18,786 bases of DNA from an uncultured bacterium (GTDB lineage Bacteria; Bacillota; Clostridia; Lachnospirales; Lachnospiraceae): the NCBI GenBank assembly GCA_945871045.1, contig CAMBUC010000007.1, positions 1 to 18,786 of the forward strand, in the 5' to 3' direction. This document shows positions 1 to 7,147 of this stretch, in pieces; position 1 is the first letter of the stretch, and each line of letters starts with the position of its first letter. The notes beneath the pieces are model-generated. The model was not told where the DNA came from and did not search any database. It worked only from the letters and a program-made list of their open reading frames with translations. The position numbers and the translations under genes were made by a program.

Positions 1-485
1 TTATCCACCTGTGGAATATAAGTCCAGTACTCCTGCGTAAACGCGCAGATGCTCTCAATCTCATCCGCCTCCTTCTCCGCGGTATTCCACACATGTCCGA
101 TCAGCGTATCACTTCCCATGATATGCTGATACAGCCACTTCGTCAGATATAAGATCATATCTGCTAAGATCTTTCGTTTTTCTTCAAAATTCAGATCCTG
201 AAGATCGATGTTGTTCATTTTCTTTACAAATGACACATGTGCTTTTTTCTGATGTTCCAGTTCCGGATCCTGATTCTCTTCCATATAGGCTTCTTCGTGC
301 CTGAAATGGTTCGATCCGTACTCTCTCAACTGCTCCAGATAGTCCTCCAAGTGACGCTTGTCATCATCTGTCTCCAGACCGGTTTGCAATGTCTCCGCGA
401 TCTGGTTCATAATACTAAATAGAAATTCATGTTCACTGTCGATCTGCGGAATGCCGGTCTTGCAGTCTTCTGTAAATTGAAACAT
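1..485 (-). CDS. Bacteriohemerythrin (hemerythrin-domain protein), 3' end beyond window
   Basis: The frame gives 161 codons before leaving the window at the left edge. It reads as a single hemerythrin four-helix domain, a family that carries a non-haem di-iron centre binding O2 or sensing redox state. Ligand positions are visible: H19 (DSEHE), H60 and E64 (HFRHE), H83, H121 and D126 (HIMGSD). The position four residues before H83, normally His, is Gln79, with a His displaced to 78. The fold usually ends about 10-15 residues after the last Asp; here at least 35 more residues follow, so this is a long variant. The start at 485 has a G-rich ribosome binding site (TAAGGGGGGG) just upstream. An intrinsic terminator hairpin (511-544) lies directly upstream, so expression probably depends on a weak promoter inside or before it, or on readthrough from the tmRNA gene. 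The family call is firm; the physiological role is unknown. Confidence 0.88.
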   Translation of the reverse strand, partial: MFQFTEDCKTGIPQIDSEHEFLFSIMNQIAETLQTGLETDDDKRHLEDYLEQLREYGSNHFRHEEAYMEENQDPELEHQKKAHVSFVKKMNNIDLQDLNFEEKRKILADMILYLTKWLYQHIMGSDTLIGHVWNTAEKEADEIESICAFTQEYWTYIPQVD

Positions 486-510
486 ACATTTTCCCCCCCT
501 TATGCTTCTC

Positions 511-544
511 AAAAAAGTGCAAATCTTTTACTCAAGATTTGCAC
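511..544 (-). terminator. Intrinsic terminator downstream of tmRNA, in the hemerythrin leader
   Basis: On the minus strand an 11-bp perfect stem (517-527 with 534-544, loop of 6) is followed by six T. It would stop transcripts coming from ssrA. Because it sits only 26 bp before the hemerythrin start codon, it may also act as an attenuator for that gene. Confidence 0.8.
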
Positions 545-565
545 TGTCGTAATGTATAGAATGGA

Positions 566-607
566 GCAGACGCATTTAAATCCGAACCAGTTCGGATGGG
601 CGTCTGC
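566..607. repeat. Nested inverted repeat between tmRNA and hemerythrin gene
   Basis: An outer perfect 8-bp inverted repeat (566-573 with 600-607, GCAGACGC/GCGTCTGC) encloses a second perfect 7-bp stem (580-586 with 591-597, ATCCGAA/TTCGGAT) with a CCAG loop. No T-run follows on either strand, so it is not a simple terminator. It may stabilise or guide processing of the tmRNA 3' trailer, or be a regulator-binding site. Nearby, 618-630 forms a small CCTCC/GGAGG hairpin and 631-644 is a 14-nt palindrome touching the tmRNA 3' end. Confidence 0.55.
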
Positions 608-642
608 GTAGGCAATCCCTCCTTCGGAGGCATTACATGTAA

Positions 643-985
643 TGGACCAGACGGGAGTTGAACCCGTGTCCAAAGACCTATCCCCTGTCCTTCTACGAGT
701 GTAGTCGGTTATTTATCATTCCCTCTGTCGCCCGGGAACAGACACCCTGGCGAGGTCAGTAGCTTCATGATACGCCCAAATACGCAAAGCTTTGTATTTG
801 TCGTTTCCTACATGGATGAAGCCCGGATCCGGTCGTGTAGGTGCGTCCGGTCGGACTACTGCCAATATTAGGCAGCGTATGCTAATTTATTATTGTTAGC
901 GTTTAATTTTAAGTTTGGAATTTGACGCATCCCCTGCGACTCGCTTCTCCAGCTTCAAGACCCCTGTCGAAACCATTACTGGCCC
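643..985 (-). ncRNA. ssrA: Transfer-messenger RNA (tmRNA)
   Basis: The minus strand begins GGGCCAG followed by the conserved tmRNA sequence AATGGTTTCGACAGG and ends with a T-arm (ACGGG-TTCAACT-CCCGT) and CTGGTCC. The two ends pair as a 7-bp tRNA-like acceptor stem with one G-U pair; the discriminator base is A and CCA is not encoded. The mRNA-like part holds a short reading frame at 868-900. tmRNA rescues stalled ribosomes by acting first as alanyl-tRNA and then as mRNA for a degradation tag. It lies directly downstream of rnr (RNase R), whose product degrades the non-stop mRNAs released by tmRNA. It has its own extended -10 promoter at 1003-1031. Confidence 0.97.
868..900 (-). other. tmRNA proteolysis-tag reading frame
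   Basis: Ten codons and a TAA stop encode ANNNKLAYAA, starting at a GCT resume codon preceded by TTAAAC. With the alanine from the charged tmRNA the appended tag would be A-ANNNKLAYAA. The terminal AA and hydrophobic LAY core fit ClpXP-type degrons. The resume codon is assigned by analogy to TTAGTC-GCA of E. coli. Confidence 0.85.
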
Positions 986-1002
986 TTTGATCTATCTTTT
1001 GT

Positions 1003-1031
1003 AGTATAACACATATAAAAGTAATTTTCTA
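1003..1031 (-). promoter_or_regulatory. Promoter of ssrA
   Basis: Minus strand: weak -35 TAGAAA (1026-1031), 17-bp spacer, -10 TATACT (1003-1008), preceded by TG one base upstream (extended -10). The -10 ends 17 bp before the mature tmRNA 5' end at 985, leaving a short 5' leader to be trimmed. Confidence 0.6.
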
Positions 1032-1082
1032 TATAAAATATCTAAACTTGTAGTTCAATATTAACAATTTTCCACAAATTCT

Positions 1083-1117
1083 TTCCTTTTTGAACCGGCT
1101 AACCCTTTCAAAAGGAA
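1083..1117. other. Hairpin over the rnr stop codon
   Basis: An inverted repeat (1083-1094 with 1107-1117, one bulged base, 12-base loop) overlaps the last codons of rnr. The T-run expected for an intrinsic terminator is missing on the minus strand. It may protect the rnr mRNA 3' end or be a weak terminator before the ssrA promoter. Confidence 0.4.
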
Positions 1118-3231
1118 GAAGCCAGTTCAAAATCAATCGTTCGCATCAGTTCATCGACACCCACCACTGTTACTTCTACCGTCTGTCCCAGTTTGTAACT
1201 GTTTCCGGTCACTTCTCCCACCAGTTCATAGGCATCTTCCATATAATGATAGAAATCATCTTTGAGTGCGGTCACATGCACCATGCCTTCGATCGTATCA
1301 GGAAGTTCCACATACATGCCCCATGCAGTGACTGAAGAGATGACTCCGGTAAAATTCTCCCCAATATGTTCAGACATATACTGAACTTTTTTCAGTTTTA
1401 CGGTTTCGCGCTCGGCTTCCTCTGCGCGGCGTTCTCTCTCGCTGGACTGTTTCGCTACCTCAGGCAGGATTTTTTCGTAGTGTTCTTTTTTCTTTTCATC
1501 CAGCCGTCCACGCAGACGGTCCTTGATGATCCGGTGGATCTGAAGATCCGGATAACGACGGATCGGCGATGTGAAATGGCAATAATACTTGGCCGCCAAT
1601 CCAAAATGACCCGTACACTCCGGCGTATATTTTGCCTGCTTCATGGAGCGGAGCGTCAGACGGCTGATCAGGGTTTCCTGCGGTGTATCTGCGATTTTTT
1701 CCAAGAGTTTTTGCAGTTCTTTTGGATGAAGTTCCCCACCCTCCGTGTGGATCGAATATCCAAAGTTATTGATAAAGGTAGCCAATTTCTTGATCCGATC
1801 CGGATCGGGTTTTTCGTGTGTCCGGTACACGAAAGGCAATTCCTGCCAAAAATTGTCTTCCGCAACCGTTTCGTTGGCGATCAACATAAAATCTTCGATC
1901 AGTTTTGTTGCCACATTGCGCTCATAGGGACGGATCTCCACCGGAAATCCAGTTGCATCCAGGATGACCTTGGTCTCCGGAAAATCAAAGTCGATGCTTC
2001 CGCGTTTCATTCGCTTAGCGCGAAGGATCGATGCCAGTTTTTCCATTTGACGAAACATCGGCACCAGTTTCTCATAACGCGCGGTTTCCGCCTCATCCTG
2101 TAACGCCAAGATCTTATTCACACTTGTATAACTCATCCGCTCATCCACATTGATGACAGTCTCTGCAATCTCGTGGTCAATGACCTGCCCCTTGGGATTG
2201 ATCAGCATGATGCAGCTGAGGGCCAGACGATCCTCCCCCGCATTCAAAGAACAGATACCGTTGGACAAGGTATGGGGCAGCATAGGGATCACGCGATCCA
2301 CCAGATAGACGGACGTGCCACGCTCCAAAGCCTCTACATCCAGCGCCGAATGCTCCTGCACATAGTTTGATACATCGGCAATATGCACTCCTAGGCGATA
2401 GTTCTCGCCCTCCATCGTTAAGGATACCGCATCGTCCAGATCCTTGGCATCTTCCCCATCAATGGTGACCATCTGCACATGCCGAAGATCTTTTCTCCCT
2501 GCCATATCAGCCTCGCTTACCGGTTTTCCGACGCGGATCGCCTGATTTAACACTTTTTCCGGAAATTCGATGGGCAGTTCATAATCTTTGGCGATGGCCA
2601 GAATATCTGTCCCCGGATCATTGATATGTCCAAGGATCTCCACCACATGTCCTTCGGGATTTTTCCCGTTGCCGCCAAACTCCGTCAGTTCTACCACTAC
2701 TTTGTGGCCTGCAACGGCTCCCATGGAATGCTCTAACGGAATGAAAATGTCCTCCGTAAAACGGGCATTATCAGGCACAACAAAACCAAAGGTCTTGCTT
2801 GCCTCATAAGTGCCTACCACCTGCGTTTTTCCATGTGCAAGCACTTTGACGATCCGTCCTTCCTTACGTTTGCCCTGAGGACTTGCTGTGATACGCACCT
2901 GCACGGTGTCATTATGGATGGCACCGCCACGATCATCTTTTCCCACAAAAATGTCTTCATCTGCACCTTCTACACGGACAAAACCAAACCCTCTGGCATT
3001 ACTTTCAAACACACCCGTCACAAGATGGGTCTGTGCTTTTGCATATTTTCCTTTTTTCGATACCTCTACTTTGCCCTCTGCCACCAGTGCATCTAGCACT
3101 GCCTGTAGTTCTTCCCGGTTTGTTTTTGGAATATCCAGAAGGATCGCGATCTCTTTTACCTTCATGGGAACGTACAGTTCATCGCAGATCAGGGCGTAGA
3201 TCGTATTTTTTCGCTCTTCGAATTTATTCAT
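1108..3231 (-). CDS. rnr: Ribonuclease R
   Basis: The product (707 aa) is a processive 3'-to-5' exoribonuclease of the RNase II/RNB family, able to degrade structured RNA and, with tmRNA, non-stop mRNAs. Domains in order: N-terminal winged helix (about 1-65), two cold-shock-like domains (about 70-125 and 135-210), the RNB catalytic domain (about 245-575) and a C-terminal S1 domain (about 625-703). The active-site run around residues 256-269 has D258, D264, D266 and D267, spaced as the four Mg-binding aspartates of E. coli RNase R; the HFTSPIRRYPDL motif is also present. Length fits the family. The start is preceded by AGAGGAAG. It lies 139 bp after secG and 122 bp before ssrA on the same strand; the secG-rnr-ssrA neighbourhood is typical of Firmicutes, but smpB is missing from it here. 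Confidence 0.97.
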   Translation of the reverse strand: MNKFEERKNTIYALICDELYVPMKVKEIAILLDIPKTNREELQAVLDALVAEGKVEVSKKGKYAKAQTHLVTGVFESNARGFGFVRVEGADEDIFVGKDDRGGAIHNDTVQVRITASPQGKRKEGRIVKVLAHGKTQVVGTYEASKTFGFVVPDNARFTEDIFIPLEHSMGAVAGHKVVVELTEFGGNGKNPEGHVVEILGHINDPGTDILAIAKDYELPIEFPEKVLNQAIRVGKPVSEADMAGRKDLRHVQMVTIDGEDAKDLDDAVSLTMEGENYRLGVHIADVSNYVQEHSALDVEALERGTSVYLVDRVIPMLPHTLSNGICSLNAGEDRLALSCIMLINPKGQVIDHEIAETVINVDERMSYTSVNKILALQDEAETARYEKLVPMFRQMEKLASILRAKRMKRGSIDFDFPETKVILDATGFPVEIRPYERNVATKLIEDFMLIANETVAEDNFWQELPFVYRTHEKPDPDRIKKLATFINNFGYSIHTEGGELHPKELQKLLEKIADTPQETLISRLTLRSMKQAKYTPECTGHFGLAAKYYCHFTSPIRRYPDLQIHRIIKDRLRGRLDEKKKEHYEKILPEVAKQSSERERRAEEAERETVKLKKVQYMSEHIGENFTGVISSVTAWGMYVELPDTIEGMVHVTALKDDFYHYMEDAYELVGEVTGNSYKLGQTVEVTVVGVDELMRTIDFELASSF

Positions 3232-3288
3232 GTCATCTTCCTCTTATTCTTATAGAAAAGAATGCGCTATTGCGCATCCTCGTGGAAC

Positions 3289-3331
3289 TTTTTTATCGTA
3301 TAAGAGATATATTTTCCTATACGATAAAAAA
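3289..3331. repeat. 14-bp inverted repeat between secG and rnr
   Basis: Perfect arms TTTTTTATCGTATA (3289-3302) and TATACGATAAAAAA (3318-3331) flank a 15-base loop. The right arm overlaps the T-tract of the secG terminator, so the two hairpins compete for the same bases. A second small hairpin (3262-3277, ATGCGC/GCGCAT, loop TATT) follows before rnr. Together they form a structured rnr leader that could control readthrough from secG. Confidence 0.55.
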
Positions 3332-3359
3332 AGGAACCATCTTCCCAGACAGTTCCTTT
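3326..3359 (-). terminator. Intrinsic terminator of secG
   Basis: Minus strand stem of 8 bp (AAAGGAAC with GTTCCTTT, 3330-3337/3352-3359) runs into a T-tract at 3326-3332, 12 bp past the secG stop. Confidence 0.75.
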
Positions 3360-3370
3360 CACCTTTTATC

Positions 3371-3613
3371 TTATGATAAACTTCCGATATTCAGTATGCA
3401 GGAGAGCACGATGAATAATATTACAAGTACACGCGTGATCTTTACCAGAATTCCTTCCATGGAACGTCCTTTATTCTTGCTCCAGTATGAATCTGATGAT
3501 CCGGCGAGGGCTCCAAGTCCGGCTGACTTTCCTTCCTGCATAAGAATCAAAACTGTCAATGCGATACATATGATAACTAACACGATTGTTAATATTGTCT
3601 TCAATACTGCCAC
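3371..3613 (-). CDS. secG: Preprotein translocase subunit SecG
   Basis: SecG (80 aa) is the small auxiliary subunit of the SecYEG protein-conducting channel in the cytoplasmic membrane. It shows the standard two-helix hairpin: TM1 at about 3-25, the conserved cytoplasmic loop LMQEGKSAGLGALAG (about 23-37) and TM2 at about 57-77. Length is normal for the family. A strong AGGAGGTG ribosome binding site precedes the start, and a near-consensus promoter (3667-3695) lies about 55 bp further up. It is followed by a terminator and then rnr, a common pairing in Firmicutes. Confidence 0.96.
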   Translation of the reverse strand: MAVLKTILTIVLVIICIALTVLILMQEGKSAGLGALAGSSDSYWSKNKGRSMEGILVKITRVLVILFIVLSCILNIGSLS

Positions 3614-3666
3614 GATTTACACCTCCTATTTCTTCCTATTTTTGAGATTCACCCATAACCTATACG

Positions 3667-3695
3667 AGTATAACACAGTTGATTTTTGATTTCAA
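3667..3695 (-). promoter_or_regulatory. Sigma-A-type promoter of secG
   Basis: Minus strand TTGAAA (3690-3695), 17-bp spacer, TATACT (3667-3672). It is positioned about 55 bp before the secG start codon. Confidence 0.8.
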
Positions 3696-3759
3696 CTATA
3701 TTTTCGCCTAAAGTTATGGTATATTTAATACAAGTTAAAAAACAGAAAGGATCCAGCCT

Positions 3760-4998
3760 ATGCAGAAAAGAAAAAAATCCGCCCTTCGACGCACGCGGCA
3801 GACACTGATCGTCCTGCTGCCTGTTTTAATTCTCATAATGACCGTTCTTATGATCGTTCAACTGCGTATGAATGCAGCAAATGATCCCAGTGAAGACCTT
3901 GCCACCGCCGAAACGGATGTTTCTGCGGACCTTGTGATCCCTCCTCCGGAATCCGAATCTGTCCACCAGCAACAGACGGAAGAAACGGATCCGGAAATTC
4001 CTGTTTCCGACACTGAAACAGAAGCGGAAACAACCGAACTGCCTGAGGAAATCATTCCCGAACAAGAGCCGGTCACCTTACTATTTACCGGCGACGTTCT
4101 CTTATCTGATTATGTTTTGAACAATTATGATCACAGCGGTATCGAGGGTGTGCTTTCCCCGGAACTTCTCGAAGAACTGAGGAATTCGGATGTTACTGTG
4201 ATCAACAATGAGTTTCCCTTCAGCACCCGGGGCTCCCAGGCGCCGGACAAGCAGTATACGTTCCGCGTGAACCCGAAATACATAAGCATTCTCACTGAAA
4301 TGGGCGTAGATATCGCCGGCATTGCCAATAACCATGTGCTGGATTTCGGCCCGGATGCTTTGCTGGACACATTTGCCACACTGGATCAGGCAAATATTGA
4401 CTATATGGGCGCCGGAAATGACCTTGCACGGGCAAGTGCCCTCATTACAAAAGAAATCGGCGGACAAACCTATGGTTTTCTTGCTGCCTCCCGCGTGATC
4501 CCGGTGGTATCCTGGGATATTAAAAACGCCTCTCCCGGTGTTTTTACGACCTATGATCCTACCATACTGCTTTCCTGCATTCAGGCAGCCAAAGAATCCT
4601 GTGATTATCTGACTGTATTTGTCCACTGGGGGATCGAGCGGGATGCGTACCCACAGGATTATCAGGTCACTATGGCAAAACAGTATATTGATGCCGGTGC
4701 AGATCTCGTCATCGGATCACATCCCCATGTGCTGCAGGGCATCAGTTACTATAAGAATAAGCCCATCTGCTACAGTCTCGGCAACTTCATATTTAACCGT
4801 GACATTCCCAAAACAGCAGCAGTCAAAGTAACCATCGATAGAAAAAATGAACCCGAGATACGTTTGCTGGCTGCCACTGCAAGTGGCGCACGGACCGTGC
4901 TATGCGATGACCCGGAGAAAACTGAGATCTACGACTATATCGAAAGTATTTCAAGCGGAATCACGATCAGCGAAGACGGGGTCGTATCTCAACCTTAG
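3760..4998 (+). CDS. CapA/PGA_cap-family membrane-anchored protein
   Basis: The product (412 aa) has a basic N-terminus, one membrane helix at about 15-34 (signal anchor), an acidic, Glu/Thr-rich extracellular linker (about 40-103) and a PGA_cap domain (about 104-345). This domain has a metallophosphoesterase-like fold; visible motifs are FTGDVLLS (109-116), INNEFPFS (148-155), ANNHVLDFG (189-197), HWGIE (289-293), GSHPHVLQG (319-327) and SLGNFIF (339-345). Family members include CapA of poly-gamma-glutamate capsule synthesis, but most clostridial homologues are not beside capBC genes, nor is this one, so capsule synthesis should not be assumed. The start has AAAGGA 11 bp upstream. The gene is divergent from secG, and its promoter must lie in the 146-bp gap; no clear -35/-10 pair was found there. 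Confidence 0.88.
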   Translation: MQKRKKSALRRTRQTLIVLLPVLILIMTVLMIVQLRMNAANDPSEDLATAETDVSADLVIPPPESESVHQQQTEETDPEIPVSDTETEAETTELPEEIIPEQEPVTLLFTGDVLLSDYVLNNYDHSGIEGVLSPELLEELRNSDVTVINNEFPFSTRGSQAPDKQYTFRVNPKYISILTEMGVDIAGIANNHVLDFGPDALLDTFATLDQANIDYMGAGNDLARASALITKEIGGQTYGFLAASRVIPVVSWDIKNASPGVFTTYDPTILLSCIQAAKESCDYLTVFVHWGIERDAYPQDYQVTMAKQYIDAGADLVIGSHPHVLQGISYYKNKPICYSLGNFIFNRDIPKTAAVKVTIDRKNEPEIRLLAATASGARTVLCDDPEKTEIYDYIESISSGITISEDGVVSQP

Positions 4999-5003
4999 TG
5001 TAT

Positions 5004-5059
5004 GAGCATGTATGCTACTCCTGCGACTTCGCACGTCAGGTGCGGAGCAGGGGCACATA
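5004..5059 (+). repeat. REP-like palindromic repeat, copy 1
   Basis: This 56-bp unit differs from copy 2 at a single base (5017 A versus 5118 G). It contains nested complementary segments (CTACTCC/GGAGCAG with one mismatch, and CCTGCGAC/GTCAGG). It lacks the full distal arm seen in copy 2 and is followed by ACATG and a run of T. Confidence 0.75.
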
Positions 5060-5104
5060 ATGAAAATCACATGTTTTTTTCTTTCATATCAGATAACGCA
5101 TAAC

Positions 5105-5167
5105 GAGCATGTATGCTGCTCCTGCGACTTCGCACGTCAGGTGCGGAGCAGGGGCACATACATGCTC
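5105..5167 (+). repeat. REP-like palindromic repeat, copy 2 (complete), terminator-like
   Basis: The unit is bounded by a perfect 11-bp inverted repeat (GAGCATGTATG 5105-5115, CATACATGCTC 5157-5167), with a second perfect 7-bp pair inside (CTGCTCC 5116-5122, GGAGCAG 5145-5151). A run of six T follows at 5171-5176, so on the plus strand it could also end transcription from the CapA-like gene before the enolase gene. Near-perfect conservation between the copies suggests a mobile or recently duplicated short repeat. Confidence 0.75.
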
Positions 5168-5237
5168 ACATTTTTTGTATAAAAATTGAAGTAATTGCAA
5201 ATCCTACCACAAGGACAAAAATAGGAGGTTGCAATCT

Positions 5238-6578
5238 ATGAATCACAACAAACCGATTACCCACATCTACGCAAGACAGATCCTCGATTCCAGAGGAAAC
5301 CCCACATTAGAGACACGGCTGACTGCAGAAGAAGTCACCGCCCGGGCATCTGTGCCATCAGGTGCTTCCACCGGAGAACACGAGGCCACGGAACTTCGCG
5401 ACCACGAGACACAATACTACGGCAAAAGTGTACTGACTGCTGCCACAAAGGTCAACGACCCGATTCACAAACTGCTGAACGGGGATAATGTATTCGAACA
5501 GAGAAAACTGGATTTTCGCATGATCCAGCTGGACGGAACAGAAAACAAATCCAACCTCGGTGCAAACAGTATCTTAAGCGTTTCTCTGGCTGCCGCCCGG
5601 GCTGCTTCCGAAGCGCTTCGGATTCCATTATACCGTTATATCGGCGGCTGCAATACCAACCGTCTTCCGGTTCCGATGATGAATATCCTAAACGGCGGCG
5701 TACACGCCAAAAATCATCTTGATTTTCAGGAATTTATGATCATGCCCGTTGGGGCTGACAGTTTCCACGATGCCCTTCGCATTGGTTCCGAGATCTACCA
5801 CACCTTAAAATATCTCCTGGCAAAAGACGGGCTTTCTACCGGTATCGGCGACGAAGGCGGTTTTGCTCCGGATCTTGCTGATGCTTATGAAGTCTTTGAC
5901 TATTTGGAACGCGCCGTGCGGGAAGCCGGCTACGAACCCGGTTCCGATGTGGTCTTCGCCATGGACGCTGCAGCCAGTGAATTATACAGCCCGGATGGCG
6001 GCTGCTATTATTTTCCCGGCGAAAGTGCATTAAAAAAGGCCGGACAGCCGGCTTCCGACGCCGAACTGCCCGACACCTGTGCGCCAGCCATCAGCCGTAT
6101 AACTGATGAAATGATCAGTTATTATACCGACCTTTGCAACCGCTATCCCCTTGTATCCATCGAAGACGGTCTGGATGAAAACGATTGGGAAGGCTGGATC
6201 AAACTAACCGCCCAACTGGGCGATCGTATTCAATTAGTTGGGGATGATCTGTTTGTAACAAATCCTGCGCGCATTGCAGAAGGCATCCAAAAAAAAGCGG
6301 CAAATGCGGTTCTGATCAAAGTAAATCAGATCGGCTCCCTCACAGAAGCGCTGGATGCCATCGAACTGGCCCATCGGAACGGTTATCGCACGATCATCTC
6401 CCACCGAAGCGGAGAAACTGAAGATACTTTTATCGCCGATCTTGCCGTCGGAACAGGCAGCGGCCAGATCAAAACCGGTGCTCCCTGCCGAAGCGAACGT
6501 GTGGCAAAATATAACCGCCTGTTAGAGATCGAGGAAGAACTGTTCGACAGCCACTATCAAAACCCTTTTACCGCGTAA
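5238..6578 (+). CDS. eno: Enolase (phosphopyruvate hydratase), divergent form with insertion
   Basis: Enolase converts 2-phosphoglycerate to phosphoenolpyruvate in glycolysis, in the cytoplasm. The product (446 aa, family about 430) keeps SGASTGEHEATELRD, H156, E206 in GDEGGFAP, the Mg ligands D243, E309 (IEDG) and D336 (GDDLFVTN), catalytic K361 (KVNQIG) and SHRSGETED. It should therefore be active. It differs from typical enolases by an extra segment of about 20 residues around 260-284 and by GGVHAKNHLDF where most have GG.HADNNVDF. It may be a second enolase paralogue rather than the main one. The start chosen is ATG 5238, 9 bp after AGGAGG (5223-5228); a TTG at 5229 abuts that site and is too close. 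It follows the palindromic repeats and converges with greA, 4 bp between stops. Confidence 0.93.
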   Translation: MNHNKPITHIYARQILDSRGNPTLETRLTAEEVTARASVPSGASTGEHEATELRDHETQYYGKSVLTAATKVNDPIHKLLNGDNVFEQRKLDFRMIQLDGTENKSNLGANSILSVSLAAARAASEALRIPLYRYIGGCNTNRLPVPMMNILNGGVHAKNHLDFQEFMIMPVGADSFHDALRIGSEIYHTLKYLLAKDGLSTGIGDEGGFAPDLADAYEVFDYLERAVREAGYEPGSDVVFAMDAAASELYSPDGGCYYFPGESALKKAGQPASDAELPDTCAPAISRITDEMISYYTDLCNRYPLVSIEDGLDENDWEGWIKLTAQLGDRIQLVGDDLFVTNPARIAEGIQKKAANAVLIKVNQIGSLTEALDAIELAHRNGYRTIISHRSGETEDTFIADLAVGTGSGQIKTGAPCRSERVAKYNRLLEIEEELFDSHYQNPFTA

Positions 6579-6582
6579 AACC

Positions 6583-7086
6583 TTAAAACTTCCGCAGGAT
6601 TTCCGTTTCATCCTCCGGCGTATTTTCAATGGAACGGATCACAACGTAATAACTGTAATCGGCATTCACTTCGATCAACACACGATCCCCCACCTTATGT
6701 CCCAGTAACGCTTTTCCAAGGGGGGATTCAATACTGATCATTCCTTTCAGCGAGTTGCCTCTTGCAGTTGTTACGATGCGGTAAGTTTCTTCCTCGTCAT
6801 CCTCTTCAATATAAACAGTCACTGTATTATGAAGGCCTACCTCGTCATCTGCCGAGGCATCATCGATGATCTGGGCGCTTTTGATCATTCGCTCCAAGTA
6901 GCGGATCCGGCTCTCGTTTTGGTTTTTGTACTGTTTTGCTGCCTTATATTCAAAATTCTCACTGAGATCTCCATGAGCCCGGGCTGTCTTCACATCCTCC
7001 AACGCCTCTTTTCGCACAACGAGTTTGCGGTATTCGATCTCTTCTTCCATCTTTTGGATATCCTGTTTCGTCAATTGATGCTGCAT
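6583..7086 (-). CDS. greA: Transcription elongation factor GreA
   Basis: GreA (167 aa, family about 157) enters the secondary channel of stalled RNA polymerase and stimulates transcript cleavage. The N-terminal coiled coil (about 1-78) has the tip motif GDLSEN (39-44) with the acidic pair D40/E43 that positions catalytic Mg. The C-terminal FKBP-like domain (about 85-160) carries SPLGKALLGHKVGDRV. The ribosome binding site is AAAGGAATAGG. It lies 61 bp downstream of the degenerate EAL gene on the same strand and could be cotranscribed with it. The GreA call is preferred to GreB because of length and motif, but the protein is somewhat divergent. Confidence 0.93.
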   Translation of the reverse strand: MQHQLTKQDIQKMEEEIEYRKLVVRKEALEDVKTARAHGDLSENFEYKAAKQYKNQNESRIRYLERMIKSAQIIDDASADDEVGLHNTVTVYIEEDDEEETYRIVTTARGNSLKGMISIESPLGKALLGHKVGDRVLIEVNADYSYYVVIRSIENTPEDETEILRKF

Positions 7087-7147
7087 TTCCTATTCCTTTC
7101 TTTGAACTTCAACAACATTCTCTCATCCATAGCCATTGTATCTGCTT

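Noticed and set aside
1366..2103. Long plus-strand open frame (245 codons) opposite rnr
   Set aside because: It is the antisense shadow of the well-conserved RNase R catalytic domain and has no ribosome binding site or protein-like composition.
3033..3689. Plus-strand open frame of 218 codons over the rnr start and secG
   Set aside because: It runs antisense through rnr, the intergenic hairpins and secG, all of which have stronger evidence.
5178..5183. TATAAA as a -10 box for the enolase gene
   Set aside because: No acceptable -35 is found 16-18 bp upstream, where the palindromic repeat lies instead.
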